Part shown: positions 32,519 to 41,003 of the stretch, in pieces
Layout of the letters: each line of letters starts with the position of its first letter
How positions within the stretch are numbered: the stretch's first letter is position 1
Assembly (NCBI GenBank): GCA_041660225.1
Contig: JBAZWV010000004.1
Coordinates: 8,153-72,152, forward strand
Source: JBAZWV01 sp041660225
Lineage (GTDB): Bacteria; Patescibacteriota; Patescibacteriia; 2-12-FULL-60-25
Reading direction: 5' to 3'
Length of the DNA: 64,000 nt
The notes under the pieces: generated by a model
Database searches by the model: none
What the model saw: the letters and a program-made list of their open reading frames with translations, nothing else
What the model was told of the DNA's origin: nothing
Made by a program: the position numbers and the translations under genes

Positions 32519-33775
32519 ATGCCGCCAAAGGACGTCAAAGTCAAAAATAATGAACTGCCGGATACGCCGGGAGTGTATTTGATGAAGGATGGGAAGGGGA
32601 AGATCATTTATGTGGGAAAAGCGACATCGCTGAAGCGACGCGTATCGTCGTATTTTCAACGGCCGCATGACACGCGGATTCAGGAAATGGTTTCGAAGAT
32701 CCGCGAGATCGATTACATTCAAAAGCCGACGGCGATTGAGGCGTTGATTTTGGAAGCGAATCTCATCAAGTATTATTTTCCGTACTACAACATCAAAGAG
32801 AAAGACAATAAGAGCTTTCTTTACCTCGTCATCACGAAGGAAGATTTTCCAAAACCGCTTCTTATTCGCGGAACGGATCTTGGCGATGATGCGTCGTCGC
32901 AATATAAAGCGGTGTTCGGTCCGTATACGTCACCAAAATCACTTCGCGCGGCGCTGGATTTGATTCGCAAGGCGTTTCCATGGTCAACGTGTGAATCCGG
33001 TCAGAGTCGAGCCTGTTTCTATTATCATCTGAAGCTCTGTCCCGGCGTTTGTATCGGCGCGATCTCGAAACAGGATTATGCAAAGATCATTCGCGATCTG
33101 ATCAAGTTTTTCGATGGAAAGAAGGATGACCTTTTAAAGCAATACAAGAAGGACATGAAAACGGCGGCGAAAGAGAAGCAGTTTGAAGAAGCCGCACAGA
33201 TTCGCAACAAGATTTATTTCCTTGAGCATATTCAGGATGTCGCGATCCTGAAGCGCGAAGACGAGGATGTGGATAAGATTCGCGAAGGTGAAGCGCCGAT
33301 CAATGTTTTCGGGCGTATTGAAGGATATGACATCTCGAATATCTCAGGGACTTCATCTGTGTCATCCATGGTCGTCTTTGAGAATGGAGCGCCAGCCAAA
33401 GCGGAATATCGCAAGTTTCGGATTAAAACGGTGACGGGATCGAATGATGTTGCTTCGATGAAAGAGACGATTGCGCGTCGGTTGCGAAATGATTGGCGAC
33501 ATCCGGATCTGATCCTGATCGATGGGGGATGGCCGCAGGTGAATGCGGCGATTCAAGTCGTTCACGAGTTTGATCTTGGGATTCCTGTCGTCGGACTCGC
33601 CAAAGGACCGGCGAGAGATAAAGATGAATTGATCTGTGATCCGAACAATCTTGAAATCTGCGCGCTCTGCGAACGTCATAAGAATCTCCTCGTTGCCGTG
33701 CGTGACGAAGCGCATCGTTTTGCGAATGCGTATCATCGAAAGCTGCGATCACGAAGAATGTTGGGAGGGGAATAA
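32519..33775 (+). CDS. uvrC: UvrC, excinuclease ABC subunit C, lacking the HhH tail
   Basis: A 418-aa UvrC, which makes the 3' and 5' incisions in nucleotide excision repair. The GIY-YIG domain (GVYLMKDGKGKIIYVGKA) is at the N-terminus, a UvrB-binding UVR motif follows near residues 220-245 (AAKEKQFEEAAQIRNKI), and the RNase H-like nuclease domain keeps the acidic and His residues (GYDISN, LILIDGG, DEAHRFA). It ends at SRRML, so the two helix-hairpin-helix motifs of the usual ~600-aa protein are missing. The same truncation is common in CPR genomes. Confidence 0.95.
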   Translation: MPPKDVKVKNNELPDTPGVYLMKDGKGKIIYVGKATSLKRRVSSYFQRPHDTRIQEMVSKIREIDYIQKPTAIEALILEANLIKYYFPYYNIKEKDNKSFLYLVITKEDFPKPLLIRGTDLGDDASSQYKAVFGPYTSPKSLRAALDLIRKAFPWSTCESGQSRACFYYHLKLCPGVCIGAISKQDYAKIIRDLIKFFDGKKDDLLKQYKKDMKTAAKEKQFEEAAQIRNKIYFLEHIQDVAILKREDEDVDKIREGEAPINVFGRIEGYDISNISGTSSVSSMVVFENGAPAKAEYRKFRIKTVTGSNDVASMKETIARRLRNDWRHPDLILIDGGWPQVNAAIQVVHEFDLGIPVVGLAKGPARDKDELICDPNNLEICALCERHKNLLVAVRDEAHRFANAYHRKLRSRRMLGGE

Positions 33776-33799
33776 GAAAAAACCTCCGAGAGGGAGGTT
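33775..33799 (-). terminator. terminator of the 132-aa gene
   Basis: AACCTCC (33781-33787) pairs with GGAGGTT (33793-33799); six A upstream give a T tail on the minus strand. Confidence 0.8.
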
Positions 33800-34196
33800 A
33801 GTTGGAGATAAGGTGTCGAGCCTGAACGAGAGCGACCCATTTTTGTTTCCGTTTTTTGCCGCCGAGATTTTTCCGAACCGGCAACCGAGGACGCTCTTTG
33901 ATGACGAGATGGTCGGTGAGGTCGGTAAGGCGAATGTTGCTGTTGGCGAAGGTCATTTCGCCGATCTTCAAAAAGATATGTAGCCCCGTGGGAGAGACTC
34001 CCTCAATGAGCACCGAAAGAGGAAACGTCTCATTGAACCAGAGAATATTCTCTTGTTTTGTCTCTGGACCGCATGGCGTGAGGAATCGAATTCCAACACG
34101 CGCGGTTCCTCCATCAGCTTCGGAGGGGTCAATGGCCAGGGAAACTTTTGTGTCCGGTTGCAGCTTCAGGCCTAGGAGTTCTGTGTTAAGGGACAT
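33798..34196 (-). CDS. uncharacterised 132-aa protein
   Basis: Not recognised. It is mainly beta, with a basic C-terminal third (KKRKQK). The layout of short strands with alternating hydrophobics could be a PilZ- or OB-like barrel, but no motif supports either. The ATG at 34196 is chosen because GAGGTG lies just upstream and overlaps a GTG at 34202. The promoter is TTGACA-17-TAGGAA with a leader of about 20-25 bases, unlike the leaderless genes nearby. It has its own terminator. Confidence 0.7.
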   Translation of the reverse strand: MSLNTELLGLKLQPDTKVSLAIDPSEADGGTARVGIRFLTPCGPETKQENILWFNETFPLSVLIEGVSPTGLHIFLKIGEMTFANSNIRLTDLTDHLVIKERPRLPVRKNLGGKKRKQKWVALVQARHLISN

Positions 34197-34223
34197 CTTC
34201 ACCTCTTTTCTTTCTGTACGCGC

Positions 34224-34252
34224 TTCCTATCTCAAAATGCTTGCTTTGTCAA
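34224..34252 (-). promoter_or_regulatory. promoter of the 132-aa gene
   Basis: On the minus strand TTGACA (34252-34247), 17-bp spacer, TAGGAA (34229-34224). The ATG is 27 bases beyond the -10 box and has a GAGGTG ribosome site. Confidence 0.7.
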
Positions 34253-34354
34253 TCGTGAAAGGGGAGTGAAGTGGGATTTTACTTATACACATTGGAACGA
34301 AAAAAGAACACTATTTTGGCTATGTAGAGAGCTATTTTTGCTATCCTATAACCT

Positions 34355-34412
34355 TTGACGTGAAGGTCCAAGTGGCATAGAATGGCTTCTAGTGGGGACG
34401 AGTGGGGAACAA
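34355..34412 (+). promoter_or_regulatory. mraZ promoter with four MraZ-box repeats
   Basis: TTGACG (34355-34360), 17-bp spacer and TAGAAT (34378-34383). Four TGG-headed repeats with an exact 10-base period start at 34373 (TGGCA), 34383 (TGGCT), 34393 (TGGGG) and 34403 (TGGGG). MraZ is known to bind TGGGN repeats spaced by five bases upstream of its own gene. The boxes overlap the -10 region and the transcription start, so MraZ should repress this promoter. Confidence 0.85.
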
Positions 34413-34427
34413 AGATTTGGCTGCCTT

Positions 34428-34856
34428 ATGTTTATCGGTGAGTTTCATCACACACTTGATGACAAAGGGCGGCTGGCGATTCCGGTGAAGTTTCGTATTG
34501 ACCTTGCGGCTGGCGCAGTGGTCACGCGGGGCCTCGACCGTTCGCTGTTTCTTTATCCGAAAGAGGAGTGGGAAGTGCTGGCTTCAAAGCTTGCCGCCCT
34601 TCCCCTTGGACAAGCCGACACTCGCGCGTTCGCCCGGCTCATGCTTGCGGGCGCAATGGAAGTGGAGATCGATAAGTCCGGTCGCGTCACGGTACCTGAA
34701 TACCTCCGGCACTACGCTGGACTGACGAAGGATGTGGTCGTGACCGGACTGTTCGATCGATTGGAGGTCTGGGATGAAACAGCGTGGAAGGAATACGCCT
34801 CGAAGACCGAACGCGACTCGAACGATATCGCTGAGCGTTTAGGAAACATCGTTTGA
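34428..34856 (+). CDS. mraZ: MraZ, transcriptional regulator of the dcw cluster
   Basis: A 142-aa MraZ with two SpoVT/AbrB-type domains. The start FIGEFHHTLDDKGRLAIPVKF and the second DKSGRVTVPEYLR element are diagnostic. MraZ forms a ring that binds TGGGN repeats at its own promoter and controls the division and cell-wall cluster. The ATG at 34428 is chosen over an upstream in-frame ATG that lies within the operator repeats. The next gene, rsmH, begins four bases after the stop. The cluster here is only mraZ-rsmH-ftsL. Confidence 0.97.
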   Translation: MFIGEFHHTLDDKGRLAIPVKFRIDLAAGAVVTRGLDRSLFLYPKEEWEVLASKLAALPLGQADTRAFARLMLAGAMEVEIDKSGRVTVPEYLRHYAGLTKDVVVTGLFDRLEVWDETAWKEYASKTERDSNDIAERLGNIV

Positions 34857-34859
34857 TCT

Positions 34860-35804
34860 ATGACGAATACGACACAACACGTCGCTGTCATGGTCGACGA
34901 GGTCATCGCAGCCCTGCGGCCAAAGGCCGGAGGGATCTATGTCGATGGCACGTTGGGCGGTGGAACGCACACAGAAGAAATTCTGAAAGCGTCTGCTCCC
35001 GATGGAAAGGTCCTCTCGCTCGATGTCGATCCGGAAGCTCTGAAGCGAGCCAACGCCCGTCTCAAGGCCTACGGGAAGCGCTGGAAGGGCGTTGAAGGAA
35101 ACTTCCGCAATCTTCCTGATATCGCAGAACGCGAAGGATTCGCGCCGTGTGACGGTATCCTGCTTGATCTGGGGTTTTCCTCGGATGAGCTGGCAAATCC
35201 GGAACACGGACTCTCGTTCCAAGTTGATGGTCCGCTTGATATGCGGCTTGGTGCGTCTTCCAACGAAGATGGACTGACCGCAGCAGGGATCGTCAATCGC
35301 TGGACGATGCGTGAGCTCGAAGAGCTTTTCCGCGAGTACGGCGAAGAGAATATGGCGCATCGGATCGCCGAAGCCATCGTTCTGCGACGCAAACAGAAGA
35401 AATTCGAGCGCACGCTCGATCTCGCGGATGCGATCAAGCTGGCAGTGCCAAAAGGGTACGAACGGGGACGGATTCATCCGGCCACGCGAACCTTCCAGGC
35501 GCTTCGTATCGCGGTCAACGACGAATTCGCAGCGTTGAAAGAAGCCATTGTCGGAGCACGAAAGATTCTCGCGCCCGGCGGACGGCTCGTCATCATCAGC
35601 TTCCACTCGCTGGAAGATCGGATCGTCAAGCTTGCCTTCAAGGAAGCCGATGATCTCGACATCGTCACAAAACGACCGTTGGTACCAACCGACGACGAAA
35701 TAACACACAACCAACGATCGCGATCCGCCAAATTACGGGTCGCCGAAAAAAAAGACAAAAAATATGTCCCGCACGCTCGCGCTCGCTATGACACGTCCAC
35801 ATGA
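34860..35804 (+). CDS. rsmH: RsmH, 16S rRNA (cytosine1402-N4)-methyltransferase
   Basis: A 314-aa S-adenosylmethionine-dependent methyltransferase (formerly MraW) that modifies C1402 in the ribosomal P site. VDGTLGGGTHTEEIL is the cofactor loop, LDLGFSSDEL the conserved catalytic-site motif, PLDMRLG the next, and IISFHSLEDRIVK the C-terminal signature. Length and motif order are normal. It is cotranscribed with mraZ, and its 3' end overlaps the ftsL start by 17 bases, implying translational coupling. Confidence 0.97.
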   Translation: MTNTTQHVAVMVDEVIAALRPKAGGIYVDGTLGGGTHTEEILKASAPDGKVLSLDVDPEALKRANARLKAYGKRWKGVEGNFRNLPDIAEREGFAPCDGILLDLGFSSDELANPEHGLSFQVDGPLDMRLGASSNEDGLTAAGIVNRWTMRELEELFREYGEENMAHRIAEAIVLRRKQKKFERTLDLADAIKLAVPKGYERGRIHPATRTFQALRIAVNDEFAALKEAIVGARKILAPGGRLVIISFHSLEDRIVKLAFKEADDLDIVTKRPLVPTDDEITHNQRSRSAKLRVAEKKDKKYVPHARARYDTST

Positions 35805-36126
35805 ACGCCTCGGCCTTCGACAGCCGCTCGGCCGACGTCTTCCGCAGGGAATCGTCGGTTGGAATCTGCTTGTCGCGGGTGCGTCCATTGCGTTCATGGT
35901 GGCCTACATTTTTCAGGTGAATTTGGCGGCATCGCGCGCCTTCACGCTCCGCGACGTCGAACGCAAAGTCGACACGCTGAAGACCGAAGTCGTCGCACTC
36001 GAAGATAAAACGGCAACGCTCTCGTCCGTGCAAGCGATGACGGATCGCGCCGTACAACTCGGCTTCGTGACGGTTGAACGTCTTGAGTTCGTGAACCCCG
36101 CATCCCGCTCGTACGCCCTCAAATAA
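35788..36126 (+). CDS. ftsL: FtsL-like cell-division protein
   Basis: A 112-aa protein with a short basic cytoplasmic tail, one membrane segment (about 24-45, WNLLVAGASIAFMVAYIF) and an outer coiled coil (about 50-85). This layout and its place straight after rsmH match FtsL, the bitopic partner of FtsB/FtsQ in the divisome. Sequence conservation is low, as usual for FtsL. The ATG at 35788 is chosen; 35764 would add eight residues. The usual ftsI and mur genes do not follow; a terminator does. Confidence 0.75.
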   Translation: MTRPHERLGLRQPLGRRLPQGIVGWNLLVAGASIAFMVAYIFQVNLAASRAFTLRDVERKVDTLKTEVVALEDKTATLSSVQAMTDRAVQLGFVTVERLEFVNPASRSYALK

Positions 36127-36193
36127 ATTGTCACTTGAGATGTGTAGGGAAACGGTTCCCTGCCATTCTCAGGATGATAATGCAGATCACCCG

Positions 36194-36234
36194 CAAAATT
36201 CTCCGGCAGTGCGTGTCCGGAGGATTTTGTTTTG
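36194..36234 (+). terminator. terminator of the mraZ-rsmH-ftsL operon
   Basis: AAAATTCTCCGG pairs with CCGGAGGATTTT (one G-U), 10-base loop, followed by GTTTTG. Confidence 0.8.
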
Positions 36235-36249
36235 TGGTATTATTTAGCC

Positions 36250-36633
36250 ATGCAATCACGTGTTGGTGCGGTGGCGCGCCTTCTCTTTATCGACCTTTTA
36301 GGAAGCGTCGCGTGGTTCCCTGTGTGGTGGTATACGAAAGGGCTGATGAAGGTCGTGAACGCGTCATGGGGCGCGCTACATTATCGCGTGCAGAGTTACG
36401 GATTCAGAATTTGGATTCGTAATTTTTTTGTGCCGATGTACGGGCAATATGACATCACGGGAAAACTCGTCAGCGTCGTAATGCGTTTCTTTGTCCTCAT
36501 CGCACGAGCTATCGCGCTCGTCGTAGAAGCGATCGTCTATTTCGTCGGTATTGTCGCGTGGGGACTCGCACCGGCACTCTTTCTTCTCATGGCATTTACA
36601 AGCGTCGTTCGCGGCGTGAGCGGACTTGTATGA
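36250..36633 (+). CDS. small membrane protein upstream of the Clp ATPase
   Basis: A 127-aa protein with two or three hydrophobic segments (about 8-30, 70-95 and 95-120). No family is recognised. Its ATG lies six bases after a TATTAT box. Its stop overlaps the start of the Clp ATPase gene as ATGA, so the two are translationally coupled. As the ATPase itself is membrane-anchored, this protein is a candidate partner or anchor; that is an inference from position. Confidence 0.75.
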   Translation: MQSRVGAVARLLFIDLLGSVAWFPVWWYTKGLMKVVNASWGALHYRVQSYGFRIWIRNFFVPMYGQYDITGKLVSVVMRFFVLIARAIALVVEAIVYFVGIVAWGLAPALFLLMAFTSVVRGVSGLV

Positions 36634-39347
36634 AGCAACTTCCGCCACCCGTTGCAATCGTGTGTTCTGCCTGCGGAGGGGATCCGCAGCGTTCGCTGAC
36701 CTGTAAAATTTGTGGAGGTGCGGGGATTGGCGTGGCCTCACCGGATGGATTTTTGGTGTGGAGTCAGCGTGTCGATGCGTTTACGATTGCGTTCCGAAAG
36801 CTCACGGTCAAAGTGAATGCGGTCGTTCATGTCTCGCTCATGATCGCGTGTTTGGCGGGATTGGGATTCTTTCTCTTTCACCTGCTGCAACTCGAGGATC
36901 TTTCGTCATTATCCTCGCTGACATTTTGGACGTCGGGACATCCGGCGCTCACGTGGCTCTGGATCAGTTGTTTTCTTGCGTGTTTCCTCATCTTCCGTCT
37001 GTTTGAATACACGAGCGATCGGAAGAATCTGCCGAATTGGGGAATGTCCGTACGTGATGCGGAGCAGATGGATGCGAAGTCGGCAGAAAAAGCGAATCAT
37101 CGTTTTGAGATTGAGCCGTTTTTTTCCGAGGAAGCTCTTTCCGTCGTCAATGCCGCATATCAGGTCGCCCAGGATTTGAAGCGATCATCCGTCGAACCGT
37201 CGATGCTCTTTGCGGCAGCGCTCACGACCGGCTCTGGCGGACTCTTTATGACGCGCCTTGGGATGCCGTTCGACAAAGTGAAAGGACCGCTTGCACGCCT
37301 GATGTCCGAGGCGCCGCCTGGAGACGGACCGATTCTCCTTTCAAAAGAAACGAAGCGCACGCTCGCGCTTGCGTATGCGACGTCGCGCGTTGAGCGACGC
37401 AAGAATGTCGAGGTGATGGAGATTTTTTTACAAGCGTTCAAAGACAGTCCGCGTTTGCAGGAAGTGCTGGATCAACTTGGATTTCCAGCCGAGCACATCA
37501 TTCGCGTGACGGAGTGGATTCGATTGCAAGAGAAGATGCGCGATGACCATCGCCGGTTCGTGGCGCTCGCCATGCTCAAACCGTCATCCGTCATGAACCG
37601 TGCAATGACGGCACAGCAAACGCCGCTTTTGGACCGATTTAGCGAGGATCTCACGATTGCGGCGCGGAACGGGTATTTAGCACCGCTTGTCGGGCGCGAA
37701 CGCGAGATGCAATCGTTGCTTCAAGCGATTGAGAGCGGACGACGATCCGTCGTGCTCGTTGGAGAAACAGGTTCCGGAAAATCAGCATTGATCGAAGAAA
37801 TGGCACGACGCATGGTTGAAGAAGACGTTCCACCAGAATTATTTGATCGACGTTTGGTCTCCGTGAATATCGCGCAGGTTGTTGCCGCAGGTGAACCGGG
37901 TCTCGCCGCCGAACGGTTGCTTGCGATGCTTCACGAAATTGCGATGTCCGGAAACGTGATTCTCGCCGTGCAAGGAATCGAATCGCTTGTCGGAGGCGGG
38001 AGCGGACCGATGGATTTGGCGGAAGCGTTTGCGAGCGAACTCTCGAAGGGATATTTTATCGCGATTGCAACAACAACTCCGTCTGCCTGGACGCAATATC
38101 TCGAACGTCGAACGCTTGGCGCGAAACTTGTGAAGGTGGCGGTACCGGCGCTTGATATCGAAGGCGCGCTCAAGGTCCTCATGGCGAAGAGTCGTTTGAT
38201 CGAATATCAGAACAAGGTGTTTTTCTCGTATGCGGCGCTTGATAAAGCATCGTCGCTCGCGACACGGTATATCCACGATGTCGCATCTCCGGAGAACGCG
38301 CTTGATGTGATCCGCGAGGCTGCTGTATATGCGCGAAAAGAACGCGGCGAAAAAACGCTCGTTACGGCCGAGGATGTGGCGCACGTGATTCGTGAGAAGA
38401 CCGGTATTCCGCTTGAGTCCGTCACGCAAGATGAACGCGCCAAGCTTTTGAATCTTGAAGAGAAGATGCATGGACGCGTGATCGGTCAGGAAGAAGCGGT
38501 GACGGCGGTTTCGCAAGCGATGCGTCGCGCACGTGCGGAACTTCGCGAAGGCCGTCGTCCGATCGCGAACTTTTTGTTCCTCGGACCGACGGGTGTCGGA
38601 AAAACGGAACTCGCAAAGACGCTCGCCGTAGAATATTTCAATTCCGAAGCATCGATGACGCGCCTCGATATGTCGGAGTATCAGGATTCGTCCTCCGTCG
38701 CGCGCATGATCGGAGCCGCAGGGGATCAGCGCGGAGGATTGTTGACCGAAGCGGTGCGCAAAACGCCGTACACGATCGTGTTGTTGGATGAAATCGAAAA
38801 GGCACATCCAGATATCTTGAACCTGTTCCTCCAGGTTATGGACGACGGTCGTCTCACGGATGGTGTCGGACGTACGGTTGATTTTACGAATGCCGTTGTC
38901 ATCATGACGTCGAATGCCGGCACGCCGTTTATCCAGGAGGCTGTCAAAGAAGGAATTTCGACGGACGTCATCAAAACGACACTGATCGAACGCGAACTCA
39001 AAGGAATCTTCCGCCCTGAATTCTTGAACCGTTTCGATGGCATTATCGTCTTTAAGCCGCTTTCGATGGAAGATGTGACACAGATCGCGTGGCTCATGAT
39101 CAACGGCGTCGGTGCGCAGCTCGAAAAGAAAGGAATTCAATTCCGGGCCGAGGATGAGGCGGTCGAAGTGCTGGCGAAGGCCGGATACGATCCGCAGTTC
39201 GGCGCCCGCCCACTCCGTCGCGTCATTCAGGATCGTGTTGATAATGCCCTCGCGGACTTGCTGCTGAAGGATGAAATCGGGCGGCGTGATACCGTGGTCT
39301 TACAGGCGGATGGAACGCTCCGCGTCGAAAAAGCTCCACCCGTTTAA
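36630..39347 (+). CDS. membrane-anchored Clp-type AAA+ ATPase
   Basis: A 905-aa double-AAA+ ATPase of the ClpB/ClpC group. The N-terminus has a four-cysteine zinc ribbon (C12, C15, C25, C28) and two membrane segments (about 70-92 and 105-130), then a Clp-N-like region. The first AAA domain keeps Walker A (GETGSGKSA) but its Walker B reads ILAVQGIESL, lacking the acidic pair. The second is complete (GPTGVGKTE, VLLDEIEKAHPDI, sensor TSNAG, and GARPLRR near the end). No IGF/VGF loop for binding ClpP is seen. It probably unfolds substrates at the membrane. It starts in an ATGA overlap with the small membrane protein gene. Confidence 0.9.
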   Translation: MKQLPPPVAIVCSACGGDPQRSLTCKICGGAGIGVASPDGFLVWSQRVDAFTIAFRKLTVKVNAVVHVSLMIACLAGLGFFLFHLLQLEDLSSLSSLTFWTSGHPALTWLWISCFLACFLIFRLFEYTSDRKNLPNWGMSVRDAEQMDAKSAEKANHRFEIEPFFSEEALSVVNAAYQVAQDLKRSSVEPSMLFAAALTTGSGGLFMTRLGMPFDKVKGPLARLMSEAPPGDGPILLSKETKRTLALAYATSRVERRKNVEVMEIFLQAFKDSPRLQEVLDQLGFPAEHIIRVTEWIRLQEKMRDDHRRFVALAMLKPSSVMNRAMTAQQTPLLDRFSEDLTIAARNGYLAPLVGREREMQSLLQAIESGRRSVVLVGETGSGKSALIEEMARRMVEEDVPPELFDRRLVSVNIAQVVAAGEPGLAAERLLAMLHEIAMSGNVILAVQGIESLVGGGSGPMDLAEAFASELSKGYFIAIATTTPSAWTQYLERRTLGAKLVKVAVPALDIEGALKVLMAKSRLIEYQNKVFFSYAALDKASSLATRYIHDVASPENALDVIREAAVYARKERGEKTLVTAEDVAHVIREKTGIPLESVTQDERAKLLNLEEKMHGRVIGQEEAVTAVSQAMRRARAELREGRRPIANFLFLGPTGVGKTELAKTLAVEYFNSEASMTRLDMSEYQDSSSVARMIGAAGDQRGGLLTEAVRKTPYTIVLLDEIEKAHPDILNLFLQVMDDGRLTDGVGRTVDFTNAVVIMTSNAGTPFIQEAVKEGISTDVIKTTLIERELKGIFRPEFLNRFDGIIVFKPLSMEDVTQIAWLMINGVGAQLEKKGIQFRAEDEAVEVLAKAGYDPQFGARPLRRVIQDRVDNALADLLLKDEIGRRDTVVLQADGTLRVEKAPPV

Positions 39348-39349
39348 TC

Positions 39350-40417
39350 ATGTCGCGTGACAGTTTGGTTCTCTATTGCATTGCCGCCGTGCTCATTACG
39401 GCGACATTTTCGTATCTGTTCGGTTTTATCAGCGCGAAGCTGGCGAAGAAGTTTGGAGCCATCGACACGCCGGTCGGAGGACGAAAGATTCACAAGAATG
39501 CGATTCCGTTGTGGGGAGGCGTTGGAATTGCTGTCAGCATTCTTTTGGGGATGGGTCTTCTTGCATTGGTGGATGGATTTTATGCTCTACGATCAGCGCA
39601 GCTTCTCGGCATCTGCGCGGCTGTCTTGATTCTTGCGATCGGAGGACTCATCGATGATCGTCGTCCGCTTCCGCCGATTGTTCAGCTTTTATTTCCGATG
39701 ATCGCTTCCGTCATTGTGATTGTAACGGGAACGGGAATCGTTCAGATCACTGATCCGTTGAATGGCGGAGGGTTTTCACTCGCATGGTGGAAGATCGGTT
39801 CCCTTTCATTGCCGGCGGATCTCATCACGCTTGGATGGCTTCTTGCTGCGACGTACGCAACAAAATTTCTTGATGGCCTCGACGGACTTGTTTCCGGAAT
39901 GGCCGTGATCGGATCCGCGATGGTTGGAGCGCTCACGTTGTCGCCGACCTTCTATCAGCCGGCCGTTGCCTTGCTTGCGTCTGTCATGGGAGGTGGATTT
40001 GCGGGATTCTTGCCGCATAACGTTCATCCTGCACGACAATTTCTTGGTGAAGCGGGGAGTACCGTTGCGGGATTTCTACTTGGCGTCCTTGCGATCGTAT
40101 CAAGCGCAAAGATTGCCATCGCGCTCGCTGTTCTTGCGATTCCCGTTATGGATGCCGCGATCGTCATCGTTGGTCGAATGGCTCGCGGAACAGCTCCATG
40201 GAAAGGGGATGATACGCATTTGCATTTCCGTCTGCTCAAAGCAGGTATTCCGCATCGTCGCGTTGTTTTGTTGCTGTGGGGCGTTTCGTTCGCTGCCGGG
40301 CTCATCGCGCTCACTTTGCAAACTCGTGGTAAACTATTCCTCGTTGTCGCACTCGCGGTGTTTACGGTCCTCGCATCTTGGTTTGCCAAGCGGATCGGAA
40401 GCCGTCGTGTGACCTAG
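39350..40417 (+). CDS. WecA/MraY-family glycosyl-1-phosphate transferase
   Basis: A 355-aa polytopic membrane enzyme of the MraY/WecA (GT4) family, which moves a sugar-1-phosphate from a UDP-sugar to undecaprenyl phosphate. About ten membrane segments are visible. The motifs are GLIDDRRPLPP, KFLDGLDGLVSG and DDTHLHFRLL (the His motif typical of WecA-like members). The FLGDAGS motif reads FLGEAGS here, a conservative D-to-E change at a metal-site position. The HLHFR motif favours a WecA-type role (teichoic or O-polymer initiation) over MraY. It starts two bases after the Clp ATPase gene. Confidence 0.9.
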   Translation: MSRDSLVLYCIAAVLITATFSYLFGFISAKLAKKFGAIDTPVGGRKIHKNAIPLWGGVGIAVSILLGMGLLALVDGFYALRSAQLLGICAAVLILAIGGLIDDRRPLPPIVQLLFPMIASVIVIVTGTGIVQITDPLNGGGFSLAWWKIGSLSLPADLITLGWLLAATYATKFLDGLDGLVSGMAVIGSAMVGALTLSPTFYQPAVALLASVMGGGFAGFLPHNVHPARQFLGEAGSTVAGFLLGVLAIVSSAKIAIALAVLAIPVMDAAIVIVGRMARGTAPWKGDDTHLHFRLLKAGIPHRRVVLLLWGVSFAAGLIALTLQTRGKLFLVVALAVFTVLASWFAKRIGSRRVT

Positions 40418-40419
40418 CT

Positions 40420-40923
40420 ATGCCGCGTCGTACATCACGTTCACCTTCCCATCACGCCAAGATTGAGCGTCGGAGCCGTTGGTTTGCCATGGCTGCGGTG
40501 GTTGTCGGTTTTTCCATTCTGATCGGAGCCTCGGTGTGGGATCTTTCGACGCCGGTTTCTTCGCAAGAGACAAGAACGATTGATCTCTCCAGATTCCGCC
40601 TCGAAGTTGCCGAAACGGACGAAGCGCGGCGCCAAGGACTGAGCGGACACGAGCCGCTCGCCCAAGAAGAGGGAATGCTCTTTTTGTTTGCAGAAGACGG
40701 GGTGTATCCGTTCTGGATGAAGGATATGACGTTTGCGATTGATATCATCTGGCTCGATGATGGGCGCGTTGTGGATGTCGCGACCCTTCCTGCACCAGCT
40801 TCCGGAGAACTTCTCCCGGCGACCCACGTCCCGTCCGGAAAAGCCGATACCGTCCTCGAAATCAATGCCGGCCGCGCCAAGGCGCTGGGCATCGAAAAAG
40901 GGGTGATGGTCGTTTTGCCCTAA
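40420..40923 (+). CDS. DUF192 exported protein
   Basis: A 167-aa protein with a basic N-terminus and one membrane segment (about 22-42), followed by a DUF192 domain. The family pattern is clear: GLSGHEPLAQEEGMLFLF, PFWMKDMTFAIDIIWLD, and the end VLEINAGRAKALGI. DUF192 proteins are small exported beta-barrels of unknown function, frequent next to envelope genes. It begins two bases after the transferase gene and ends the operon; no plus-strand terminator is seen. Confidence 0.9.
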   Translation: MPRRTSRSPSHHAKIERRSRWFAMAAVVVGFSILIGASVWDLSTPVSSQETRTIDLSRFRLEVAETDEARRQGLSGHEPLAQEEGMLFLFAEDGVYPFWMKDMTFAIDIIWLDDGRVVDVATLPAPASGELLPATHVPSGKADTVLEINAGRAKALGIEKGVMVVLP

Positions 40924-40949
40924 TAAAAAACCGCATCGAGTGATGCGGT
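40924..40949 (-). terminator. terminator of the 212-aa gene
   Basis: ACCGCATC (40930-40937) pairs with GATGCGGT (40942-40949), loop GAGT, with six T on the minus strand. Confidence 0.85.
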
Positions 40950-41003
40950 GTGAGATCCGTCTGACCTAGAGGCTACGTTCAAAGGGACCGAAGTCCCGAG
41001 GAT

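Noticed and set aside
36135..36422. A 95-codon plus-strand frame after ftsL
   Set aside because: It runs through the operon terminator and overlaps the start of the membrane-protein gene in another frame.
37839..39140. A 433-codon open frame antisense to the Clp ATPase gene
   Set aside because: It mirrors the AAA+ coding sequence, has no recognisable motif and no ribosome site or promoter.
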